Of a DNA stretch of 64,000 nt, positions 54,340 to 64,000 are shown piece after piece. The stretch comes from Theristus sp. LFF4_11 (taxonomy: Eukaryota; Nematoda; Chromadorea; Monhysterida; Xyalidae): positions 1-64,000 of the forward strand of contig JASANC010002139.1 in assembly GCA_030248135.1 (NCBI GenBank), read 5' to 3'. The notes beneath the pieces are model-generated. The model did no database searches and was not told the origin of the DNA. It worked only from the letters and a program-made list of their open reading frames with translations. The position numbers were made by a program, and so were the translations under genes. The first letter of the stretch is position 1. Each line of letters opens with the position of its first letter.

Positions 54340-54951
54340 AACAAAATGTTAAATATAAAGGTGTCTCATCGCCATCCGCTTTCGACAGCAATGAAAACGA
54401 AACGATCATATGGTATGAGTCGTACGGGTGGTCAGACGAAAAAACAATTTCGACCGAAGATGAAGTTGCAAATAATAACGACACGGAGAAAAGTGGCGCG
54501 CAGAGTGAGGAACGGAGCTCAGGAAAGGATGGTAATAAATCTGTTTGACTGAGAATCTTCTTTAGCGGAAAACCTGAAACTACGGGCACAAAAATTGCTG
54601 CATGTACCAATAAATTCATTCTACATGCCAAAATCCACAACGTGGAGGTTATAGTTCTACGCTGCTCTCAAAGAAACATACCGAAATTCATTGAAAAGAA
54701 CCAATTCCATAATATTAACGAACGAAATTCATTGAACAAAAAACTTATTCCATAACATTAATGAATGCTATCCCATTTATCTTATCCGGATGCCCCGTAC
54801 ACAGCCTGCGACACAATGCCACGGCGGCGCGTCACTCTGCCGAAGCAGCACGGCACCATGACGCTGACGATCGATAAAAGATGCTGGGCAGACGAGCACG
54901 GTCGCCAGTTCGCGGACGTCAGTTGCACGACGGCGAACCGAGAGCAGACTG
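54340..54951 (+). CDS. Two exons of an unidentified gene; second resembles a HormR module
   Basis: Exon a (start uncertain, about 54340, to 54531) encodes an acidic segment (FDSNENETIIWYESYGWSDE, then EDEVANNNDTEK) and ends in phase 1. Exon b (54805-54951) is a phase 1-1 exon of 49 codons bounded by CACAG| and |GTGAGT. It reads CDTMPRRRVTLPKQHG, then DKRCWADEHGRQFADVSC. The spacing C..RRV..P..Q.G....C..D..G....D.SC resembles the hormone-receptor domain of adhesion GPCRs such as latrophilins, though two of the usual cysteines are missing. No 7-TM region is seen. Phase agreement supports joining the exons; the family call is tentative. Confidence 0.4.
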
Positions 54952-55102
54952 GTGAGTGGAAAAAAACACAGTGTGTGTTCACACTTGACGGTGTCAACGA
55001 AATATTCCGCATATAGTAAGTTCGTTGAAAGCTGTCACTTTTTCGCGGCATAATAGGCCTCGCGTTGGAAGTGAAAGAAAGAAATCTGCAGTTGCAGCAT
55101 CT

Positions 55103-55188
55103 ACCGTAAAGTGTTGCATAAAAGGTCTCCTTATATAAATTTGAAAATCAAAAGATTCTGTGGAATTTCGTGTGACAGCCTTATAAAG
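55103..55188 (-). mobile_element. MITE fragment, TACCGTAAAG family
   Basis: TACCGTAAAGTGTTGCATAA then AAGGTCTCCTTATATAAATT matches one end of 39210-39486. The other end is missing. Confidence 0.6.
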
Positions 55189-55199
55189 GCGCGTTTAGC

Positions 55200-55365
55200 A
55201 ATTAGTTTTTCTTACGTACGCACGGAACGCACGTCGTTCTAAATGCGGGGCGCAAAACAGTCGTTTCGTTTACGCCACACGACAAAACTGAAAACTGCGC
55301 ACCGCATTTAGAACGACTGAAGTGTCGTGCGCACACACGGAGAACTAATTCGCGTGGGCAAAAAG
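55200..55365. mobile_element. Foldback MITE
   Basis: AATTAGTTTTTC and GTCGTTCTAAATGCGG on the left are inverted as CCGCATTTAGAACGAC and GGAGAACTAATT on the right. GTCGTTCTAAATGCCG recurs at 55445-55460. Confidence 0.55.
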
Positions 55366-56113
55366 TTGTGTGGTATGTCCGAACGTGCGGACGGACAAGC
55401 TTGCGTTCGGGAATTAGAAAACGTGTAGCATCCGTCATACGACTGTCGTTCTAAATGCCGTGACCAAAAATAGTCCGTTCTGTTGCGGACAAAAATGCAA
55501 ATGTCTGCCCTAGCAAATTTGAAAACGGGAATTGACAAATTTTATTTTCTAGTGATCATCTCCCTTGCATTCCCTCCCCTTCCCCTACCCTCTTCTCTTC
55601 CCCATTTTGCATTCAGTTTGTCGTCGCATTTTTATCACATGTGTTCTCAAGAAGCGCATGTAAAAATCTAAATTCTTTCAGTTTTGGTATATACAAACTG
55701 AATTTGAACAAATTTTGATTTGGATCTTTCAAAAATGGAGAATGCTGACCCAAAATCTCCGCCGACGCCGATCAGTTCGCTCGACGAAGCGCAGGTGACA
55801 GAGAAGCTGATCGAAGCTGTTTTGCTTTTTTGGAGCCAGCAGCCCCCTTCTCCGAAACCAGCAAGCAAACAAACAAACAAACAAGCAAACAAACGAACAA
55901 ACAAACAAACAACGAAAAACAACAGTTTCCAGTAGATTTCAGTTTTCTTTCTTTTCAAAACAGGCAAGTAGACCCACCAAATAAAACTGAGCATTTTTTC
56001 CCGTTGCCCCAACATCTAAAATACCTTGATTTTCAACTTAAAATTAACAGACACTGGAAAATATGAACTTTTCCGCACATCCGTCGAACGACTTTTTGCT
56101 GCCAGCAGCAAAA
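55366..56113. other. No supported gene
   Basis: A 40-codon plus-strand open stretch from an ATG at 55735 (ENADPKSPPTPISS) looks protein-like, but it runs into an (AAAC)n tract at about 55862-55915 and lacks splice support. Confidence 0.35.
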
Positions 56114-56365
56114 AATCTAAAAATGCGGGAGACGCATATAAAAGGAGGAATATGGCCTTGTGTAAGCAGTGAAAGACTTGGCTCGACAACGCTTTTCAAG
56201 TCTCTGATGTGGTACACACGGATACAAGCACATAAGAGTCATATTTTTGCGCCGCGTTTGTTGTTTAAAAGCTTGCTGAAAAGCGTAAAAACTTTGAAGT
56301 TATCTAGATATTTTTCAATTGTCCTCTTCAGTTTAGTCTAAAATCACATCATGTGCGAAATTCTG

Positions 56366-56627
56366 TCCGAATAAATGAGGCAGTCCAAAGGCGGGATTAG
56401 TCGCTGACTAGGAGTTGTCTTTTTCAAAAATACCTACATAATTTCCAATCATGTGTGTAAGGGAGAAAGAATGAACAGAATAATACGGATAATCCATTAG
56501 TTTAAAAAAACGCGTCAAATTTGGCATACAATTTGGTTTCTGAACTTCTTTTTCTTTCATTCAAAATTCGCGCGCTCCTTGCACCCGGAAAAAAAGCTGC
56601 CATGTTTAATCGGCTATACTGTAAATT
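56366..56627. mobile_element. MITE, CAGTATGGCCGAATAAA family, inside composite copy 3
   Basis: Left end truncated to CCGAATAAATGAGGCAGTCC; right end TTTAATCGGCTATACTGTA. The empty site ATTCTGTAAATTCTGTGC is present in copy 2 near 38055, which defines the insertion. Confidence 0.8.
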
Positions 56628-57239
56628 CTGTGCAAAAAAAACAGAAACATCAGAGATTGCAAAACATTGCTGCATGTAGCTTTATCGTTGTTGCTAACGT
56701 ACGCACCGCTGTGCATACAGCAGCACCAGTGCAAAAAGTGTTGTCTTCCGTTGATTTTCACCCTTTTTACCAAACTCTTGTGACAGGATAAACCGGTGAG
56801 TCATTGCCACAGAAGGAGACCTTGCGTTCCCAATGCCTCTGCGATACACTTTGTGCAAACCAGTGTCAGCGATCTAAAGTCTGATCGTTATTTTAGTGGT
56901 TTTAGAGGTCGCTAAATGCTAGAAAAAAGCAAATGTGAAAGTTTCATTTGTCTACAATGTACGAGGGTTGCCACTTGCAACCGAAATAAAGAATAAACGG
57001 CGCAAAAATATGACTCTTATGTACTTGTATCCGTGTGTACCACATCAGAGACTTGAAAAGCGTTGTCGAGCCAAGTCTTTCACTGCTTACACAAGGCCAT
57101 ATTCCTCCTTTTATATGCGTCTCCCGCATTTTTAGATAATATTCTGACTTTTACATAAGCCCCAAAGGTCGGACCAAAATCACAATACGTTGGTCACACA
57201 TTCTTTTAAACCCCGGACAACTCAGGTTTTTCATTGTTC

Positions 57240-58860
57240 GTTTTTTAGGCCAATTTCGTCTATGCTGTTTCTACGGCCGATTCGCCCAAAATCGTCACGA
57301 TTTAGTACCTAGAATTGCTCACATAAGAAAACTGACCCAAAAGCCGTGATCGGCGCAATGAATTACCATGGAAAACACCGACTTCTTGTTTTTCATTTCT
57401 GGACCGGTTTCACTAAATTCCACGGCCGATTCGCCCGAAATCGTCACGATTCGGTATCTAGAGTTGCTCACATGAAAAAACTAACACAAAATCCGTGATC
57501 AGTGTATTTAATTACCATGGAAAACACCGTTTTTTTGTTTTTCATTTCTGGACCGATTTCGCCAATTTCCACGGCCGATTCGCCCGAAATCGTCACGATT
57601 CAGTATCTAGAGTTGCTCACACAAAAAACTAACCCAAAATCCGTAATCAGTGCATTGAATTACCATGGAAAACGCCGTATTCTTGTTTTTCATTTCTAGA
57701 CCGATTTCGCTAAAGTCCACGGCCGATTCGCCCGAAATCGTCACGATTCGGTATCTAGAGTTGCTCACATGAAAAAACTAACACAAAATCCGTGATCAGC
57801 GCATTGAATTACCCTGGAAAACACCCTTTTCTTATTTTTCGTGTCTGGACCGATTTCGCCAATTTCCACGGCCGATTCGCTCGAAATCGTCACGATTCAG
57901 CATCTAGAGTAGCTCACGTAAGAAAACTAATCAAAATCCGTGATCACCGCATTGAATTACCCTGGAAAACATCTTTTTCTTGTTTTTCGTTTCCGGACCG
58001 ATTTCGCCAATTTCCACGATCGATTCGCCCGAAATCGTCACGATTCAGCATCTAGAGTTGCTCACGTAAGAAAATTAACCCAATATCCGTGATCAGCGCA
58101 TTGAATTACCATGGAAAACACCCTTTTCTTGTTTTTCGTTTCTGGACCGATTTCGCCAATTTCCACGGCTGATTCGCCCGAAATCGTCACGATTCAGCAT
58201 CTAGAGTTGCTCACGTAAGAAAACTAACCCAATATCCGTGATCAGCGCATTGAATTACCCTGGAAAACACCCTTTTCTTGTTTTTCGTTTCTGGACCGAT
58301 TTCGCCAATTTCCACGGCCGATTCGCCCGAAATCGTCACGATTCAGTATCTAGAGTTGCTCACGTAAGAAAACTAACCCAAAATTCGTGATCAGCGCATT
58401 GAATTACCCTGGAAAACACCCTTCTCTTGTTTTTCGTTTCTGGACCGATTTCACCAATTTCCACGGCCGATTCGCCCGAAATCGTCACGATTCGGTATCT
58501 AGAGTTGCTCACATAAGAAAACTAACCCAAAATTCGTGATCAGCGCATTGAATTACCCTGGAAAACACCCTTCTCTTGTTTTTCGTTTCTGGACCGATTT
58601 CGCCAATTTCGACGGCCGATTCGCCCGAAATCGTCACGATTCGGTATCTAGAGTTGCTCACATAAGAAAACTAACCCAAAATCCGTGATCAGCGCATTGA
58701 ATTACACTGGAAAACATAGTTTTCTTGTTTTTCATTTCTGGACCGATTTCGCCGATTTCCACGGCCGATTCGCCGGAAATCGTCACGATTCAGCATCTAG
58801 AGTTGCTCACGTAAGAAAACTAACCCAAAATCCGTGATCAGCGCATTGAATTACTACGGA
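57240..58860 (+). repeat. ~149-bp satellite array, about 10-11 units
   Basis: Same unit as at 21180-22550, with ATCAGCGCATTGAATTACC every 147-150 bp. The first units are the most diverged. Confidence 0.9.
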
Positions 58861-59549
58861 ATAGACGTTTTTCTTGTTATTTTTTGTTGCTCAGACAAAA
58901 TTTGTAAGAGTGAAAAACTGATATCCAGTCAAAATGCAACGAACTTTCAAAAATGCACAATTTTCACCCAAAAAAGTGCCCGGGCAAAAAAATAAACTAA
59001 TTTTTCAAAATCTACGGATGAAATTACCCCAGGAAACATTTTTGTTCAACTGTGAAAGTGTTCCAGCTAAAAATTGAAAGAGCGAACACTTAAAACCAGG
59101 TGAAAACCCTGCGAACTTTTAAAAATACCCAATTTTTACCCAAAAACAAGGTCGGGGCAAAAAATTAACCCAAAGAGCAAAATCTACGGATGAAATTACC
59201 CCAGGAAACATTTTTGTTCGACTGTGAAAGTGTCGCAGGTAAAAATTGAAAGGGCGAACACATGTTGATTACATACCTGAAAAAAAAAATACCAAGAAAA
59301 ATAAGTAACACTGTTTTCAGAATAGGTTTTTCGTGTCTACAGCGTATGAAAAGTCGTCCGATGAAAATTTTTTTGCGGCTCAGAACACAACTTTGGGTGT
59401 TCGTTTCGTGTGCACAGAACCAAGTTTGTGGCTTATACTATGCTCGCTGGAGGCAGCGAGCAAATTTGAAAAAAGCGCGCTGGGGTATAACGGCTCATAT
59501 TATGCGTGATGCGCTCTCCGCTCGCTGCGCTCGCTCGCGCATCCGCATG

Positions 59550-59770
59550 GGCGGAGTGTCACACGGCGGGAAACCAAAAAATTCAAAAATTTGATTGACA
59601 TGGTCGAAATCCCACCCCGTTTATAAGGCCCGGACTTCCTATGTAATCTTCGCTTTATAAGACCTCCTCCCACTTATAAGGGTGTCACGCAAAATTCTAC
59701 TTTTTTTCAGAAATTTTTGATTTTCAAATTTATATACATAAGGAGACCTTATATGGAAGACTTTACGGTG
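59550..59770. mobile_element. MITE, TACCGTAAAG family, 5'-truncated
   Basis: Starts abruptly at GGCGGAGTGTCACACGGCGG, directly after the composite element's last base, and runs to GGAAGACTTTACGGTG. The missing left part suggests the junction with copy 3 broke it. Confidence 0.65.
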
Positions 59771-61189
59771 TTTATGTCCCCGTGTCTTTTCACGAGCGTT
59801 TTTTTTTGGTTTAATGCGTTCTTGGTAGATATTCTTATCTATACAACAATACCATGAATAAAATAATGTTGGATTCATGTTCTTCGGTCTTGGTTAGAAT
59901 CCAGCAATGTTTTGGACGACTGGGTTAGTTTGGTGTCATGACAATTTTCGCGAAAACTCGGTAACTTCAAACACGCAGGTATAAAAAAGCGGAAAAAACT
60001 TGCGCAAATATCGTAACTGTGCCTGTGCGTTTGACCGCGCTGTGTTTAGGAGCGAGTGTCGAGTCTTCTAACTAACATGCATTCTAAAAAAGACGTCCGA
60101 ACAGGTGTCCACTATGTCTATAGGGTCTAGAGTTCTATATAGTGCTCGCGTGGCGAGACGAGACACAAGACAAATGGTCGCTAGACGACACGAGGCGAGA
60201 CACGAGAAAGTTTTTTTTTCAAAATTCGCAAGACGAGACAATACGAAACAGGCAGAAATCGCGCTAGACGAGACACGTCTCGCAGCAACCCTAGTGTTCT
60301 GGCCGCCTCGGGGTTCCGCGAGTTGTCCCGTGTGGTGTCCCGGAAACAAAAGTGACAACACAGCACACTCGTCGTTTTGATCCGCTTTTCTTTCCGGGAG
60401 ACCACATGGGACACCCTGGCGCACTGAACACACCGGACACCTTTTTCTACCACGTGCATGACATTTAATTCAACATCCAATCAGCATGTTGACGTTCTGA
60501 AAAAGACGTCCGCCGAAGGGTTTTTTCAGAGGCAAAATAGTAAACAGTACAGGCAGCTAAATTTAGCACACGTTCCATTGCAGTTTTCGACAAAAACCGC
60601 TTTGAGTCACGCAAGCATTTATTGATTTTTTTCTGCAGCTAACGCGAGACAACTAGGCTCTGTGTACGTATGGCTGTGTGGTTTTAAAAGCAGCTCGCAT
60701 GTTTGTGGAAAATGGAAATTTGCCTTTTTCTGTGCTTGTTTTTGAACTGTAAATTTGTGCTCTAGGCTTCAAAGCTTGTTATTTGAAAGCCTCTGAAAGT
60801 CAAATGTGAACTTACTTTGACGGTTGTCTATTTTTGTTATAATTATAGTAGTCACCATTTTACTTTTTGTCTTATTCTTTCTTGTGAAATCCCCACTGAT
60901 GCGCTTTTCTTGAAATTTTCACTGCTGCAGCAGAAGTTTTCAGTGTGGATCTGTTTTTCTGTTTGTTTTTTGCTGATTATTTTGCAATTTTTCAGCAAAA
61001 AATTGTTTCTCAGTACTTTATTCTTTCAGCAAAGAACGTTGCGCACATCGGCTCGATACAAAGGTATTTGAAACCAAAACAGATTATTGAAATGAGAGAT
61101 AAGGGTACTAAAAGAAACTCTAAAAATGAAATAACCCGGACAATAATGAAAGGCATCTGCAACAGTTGAAAACTCAAAAATGCCCTAAA
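59771..61189. other. No gene recognised
   Basis: Contains a low-complexity stretch rich in GAGACGAGACAC (about 60140-60290) ending at CAACCCTAG, perhaps a decayed hAT-like element, and AT-rich sequence before the EGF gene. The promoter of that gene should lie here; no clear element is visible. Confidence 0.4.
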
Positions 61190-64000
61190 ATGGTTAATTT
61201 CCAAGCGTTCTTTTCTGGCTCATTAGCAGCAGAAAAACTAAAATTCCACCATCTATCGATATTTTTTCTACTAAGTTCAGTCATGCTAATTCCAATCAAA
61301 ACCGCAGACGCACACACAAACAGCACGGATGAAGGAGAAAACGCAGTAACTGAAACTTCTATTGCTGCAGTGACGAAAACCACCGCGCTTCCACAAGAAC
61401 TGGTCAACTCAACCACTGCACTACTGAGAAAGTCCACAATACCACCGTTGACCACAAATGTACCGCCACGATTCAGTGCAGAACCACCAACTACAGCGAC
61501 TGACAACACGGACGACGATAAACACACGTTTTCCTATGAAGAATGCAAGAAACTCTTCAACATCGGCGTCGAACCGCACATGTCGACGTTGCGAGCAGAC
61601 TCATTCTGTACGATGTGCTCCATGGAGTTCGACAGAGACGACGATTACAGAAGACGCTGCAATCTGAGGAAATGCAAATCAAGTATGGTGGTCATTTCGT
61701 TAACAGTGCTAGTCTGAAGACACTGTTACAGTCGTCCTAGAATGTTGTTGATGCAGTAAATGTTGCACATACACTACGCAGTCAAACAAACAACGATACC
61801 CACCAGCGAGCTTGCATTTCTGTATGCCTGTGTGTGTGTTGCTTGTGGTTGATGTATTTGCTTGTGGTATCGTCTGACATTACCGTGTGCTACAAAAGAG
61901 TGGATGTGCCTGTTCACGTAACTAAAGAACATTCAATTGAGAATTCATTCAGACCTGCAATTGAAGTCGCATAGCTAAAGCTGACATTGTCTTTCATGAA
62001 TGTAAAAAATGTAAAAAACCGTTCATGAATGCAATTTGAAATGTTTTTTGACTATGCGTCGCTAAATGCTGTTTCATGAATGCACCACAACACTGCGTTG
62101 CTTCCAGAGAACGGCCTACTACATCTGACCGACTTTCGGCCATACTGCAAGTGTAAACGGTACTGGGACGGGCCGGACTGCGAGCGACGAGTTTGCAGAA
62201 ATGGCGGCACTTTGATTGCTGACATGAATCGATGCGACTGCCCAGCGCCATTCATGGGCAATCATTGTGCGAAGAGGTGCTGGAATGGAGTGATCTCACG
62301 GAAGACAGTCGGAACAGGTTTACATGTGTTTTGTGTTTCATTTCAAATTTCTTTTCATCGTATTTTTTAGTTCCTTGCAATCAGAATTGTGTCCCGTTTT
62401 CGATTTGGAACACAGTTTATTGAGAAGTGTGACTTTCTCTAGACAACGCTGATAAATAAGAGTTCTTTTTTATGTTTGATAAACGTGTTGCTTAATCCTA
62501 TAATTGTGCAATAGTTATTGCACTGTGTTGTTTTGGAATATATGTTTTCATACTGATGAAGCCGTATTTAGTGACCGCGTAAATACGCGTCACTAAATAC
62601 TGCTTTATGAATGCTGCTTTAATCTTCCGTTAGTTTTTCAGTAGTGGAAAACACGTGCACATGTAACCCGGGATCGACCGGTACGCTGTGTGATGAGGAC
62701 TATTGTATCAGTGGTCACTGGGACGCAGAAACAGAGTAAGTGTCGAAGATTGGAGTCGTAAACTTTTTCGTGATTTTAAGCCGAGAAACAGAACTGGAAT
62801 TCTCGTCTTTGCGCAACCAATAAAAATACTGGCCGGATTCGCTCACAGATCCCTCCCATCCCCAAATCAAACGACGCTTTTTAATTTTTTTTCAAAAAAT
62901 GAACAACAAACAACAGAACAACTAATCGACTGTAAATTTCGGGAATGTTCCCCATTTTGGTTTTGAAGTTCGTGTCACGTCATGTGTGAAAGCTGGTCTA
63001 GCAGTCTGTATGAACTAGCACGTCAGCACGTGTTCTTCTAACGTCACATAAGGTGATGCGACGTGCTGAAGTGCATTTTTTCTGTTTCGTGAATGAGGTA
63101 AGACTTGATGTGACGTGACGTGACGTGACGGATAAATTTTGTGTGCATCAATTATCCTTGAGGGCACGTTAAGACTTGGCGACATTTCCTTTGCAGACAA
63201 TGTGCCTGCCCATCGTATTATGAGGGACCGCGTTGTAGCGAGATCGTATGCGCACATGGCAGACTGGTCGATGCTTCCGACCTTGGGCCAGCATACTGCG
63301 ACTGTGACTCGGGTATATACGGAATTGTTTTAGATTGAAAATAGTGAATAACTACCGTCAACATAATATTGTAAAACAAAATCTTTTGTACTGCGACATG
63401 AACCTCTGGCAAACGATTTGGAACACGCTAAAATAATTTTAATCTCTTTGTCTCAAACTCTTTGTTAAACTATCTCAACTCTTGTACTTGTGAAGTCGCT
63501 CACCAATAAGCACACAGATTGAAAAAGTTAACAAAACGCGTCGTCGATGTTGCAAATGATTGGAAAACGCAGGAGTATCTACAATCTGTTGTTTAGAAAC
63601 GCTCAGATTTTATGTAGTTTAAGATTGACAGAAAGTTTGACAAATAACAAAGAGCTTGACAAAGGGTTCGACAATTTTGTTCAGTCAGGCATTCATGAAG
63701 CAGTAGTTGGTGACGCGTAACGGTGTTATAACAAAGCAACGCGGTCACTAAATAGTGTTTCATGAATGCCCGTTTCGCATGCTGTGACGAAGCTTCGGCA
63801 AACGAATTGGATAATTGAACAAAAACCATCAAGTAAATAATGCGAATATGCAAGAAACTTGGGCAAACATCGAAATTCGGACTTCACATGAGAAAAAAAT
63901 CTGTTTTCTTCTTCCAAAGGCTACCAAGGTGAATTCTGCGAGGCACCGACCTCCAGTTGGGATGTGCAGAGTTCGCTCAGATCGTGGTTCGTTGTGGTCG
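61190..64000 (+). CDS. EGF-repeat membrane or secreted protein, cut by the right edge
   Basis: Exons: 61190-61682, 62108-62317, 62642-62735, 63197-63312, 63920-64000 (open at the edge); phases 1, 1, 2, 1 agree. Exon 1 has a hydrophobic signal or anchor (SIFFLLSSVMLIPI), a Thr-rich linker, and a Cys-containing segment (SFCTMCSMEF). The following exons give EGF-like modules: YCKCKRYWDGPDCERRVC, NRCDCPAPFMGNHC, TCTCNPGSTGTLCDEDYC, CACPSYYEGPRC and GYQGEFCEAP. The last visible residues (LRSWFVVV) may begin a transmembrane helix. The chosen start is the first ATG of the frame. EGF arrays of this kind mediate extracellular binding; the specific family is not recognised. Confidence 0.8.
62030..62090. 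mobile_element. MITE fragment, TTCATGAATGC family
   Basis: GCGTCGCTAAATGCTGTTTC followed by ATGAATGCACC. It ends about 12 bases before the acceptor of EGF exon 2. A related segment with TTCATGAATG is just upstream at 61990-62035. Confidence 0.45.
62565..62625. mobile_element. MITE fragment, TTCATGAATGC family
   Basis: TATTTAGTGACCGCGTAAAT and CGCGTCACTAAATACTGCTT form an inverted pair, then TATGAATGCTGC. It lies about 15 bases upstream of the EGF exon 3 acceptor. Confidence 0.5.
63688..63772. mobile_element. MITE, TTCATGAATGC family
   Basis: GGCATTCATGAAGCAGTAGT and TAGTGTTTCATGAATGCC are inverted ends around GGTGACGCGTAAC and GCGGTCACTA. Intron before EGF exon 5. Confidence 0.6.

Larger units (their letters stand above)
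56114..59549 (+). mobile_element. Composite repeat element, copy 3
   Basis: Head with ~145-bp inverted repeats (56114-56262 and 56995-57142), satellite array (about 57240-58860), unique segment, and hairpin end CGCGCATCCGCATG. Compared with copies 1 and 2, the segment between the head repeats is inverted, the SINE-like insert is absent, and a CAGTATGGCC-family MITE is inserted at 56366-56627. The 3' part (58860-59540) is nearly identical to 22550-23230. Confidence 0.8.

Noticed and set aside
52811..54344. Minus-strand ORFs of 401-506 codons with a His/Thr/Pro-rich 19-residue period
   Set aside because: They are the translation of the 19-bp minisatellite in all three frames, with no start context, splice signals or flanking coding sequence.
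55735..55860. ATG-initiated stretch ENADPKSPPTPISS to LLFWSQQPPSPKP
   Set aside because: Runs into an (AAAC)n repeat; no donor or acceptor in phase with the neighbouring exons.
60130..60300. hAT-like element with TAGGGT...ACCCTA ends
   Set aside because: Ends are short and the flanking 8-mers do not match, so the boundaries cannot be supported.

Overview
The window is animal nuclear DNA. Genes are split into many small exons with GT-AG introns and TTTCAG- or TTGCAG-like acceptors, and most of the remaining sequence is small transposons, SINEs and satellites. The gene set fits an invertebrate: an ABCD4-type transporter, a TRPM channel without an enzymatic tail, and small EGF membrane proteins. 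One 5' acceptor sits a few bases before an ATG, as in trans-spliced nematode genes, so a nematode is my best guess, but it is not proven.

Layout. (1) 1.06-11.56 kb, minus strand: a complete ABCD4-like half transporter. I traced 16 exons with compatible phases (716 aa). Introns hold SINEs, MITEs and a full-length hAT-type element with an 8-bp target duplication. (2) 12.1-16.1 kb: a G/C-tract-rich hAT-like element containing two further elements placed in tandem, then a foldback element. (3) 16.1-19.4 kb: weak minus-strand exon candidates. (4) 20.1-23.2 kb: copy 1 of a 3-kb composite repeat (inverted-repeat head, array of ~149-bp satellite, terminal hairpin). (5) 24.4-30.0 kb, minus: a secreted or membrane-anchored protein with one FN3-like module and a Ser/Thr-rich stalk (782 aa from 4 exons). 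Its first intron holds 1 kb of (TG)n. (6) 30-38.6 kb: repeats only, including a Helitron 3' end and composite copy 2 in reverse orientation. (7) 39.0-52.0 kb, plus: a TRPM channel of 24 exons (1313 aa) without a Nudix or kinase domain. (8) 53.0-54.2 kb: a 19-bp minisatellite. (9) 54.3-55.0 kb: two exons, the second HormR-like. (10) 56.1-59.5 kb: composite copy 3, with its head inverted. (11) 61.2 kb to the right edge, plus: an EGF-repeat protein cut by the window.

The genes are not obviously linked in function. ABCD4 proteins move cobalamin out of lysosomes, TRPM proteins are cation channels, and the other three look like cell-surface or secreted proteins. Gene models come from reading phases and family similarity by eye. 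No alignment, transcript or database search was available.
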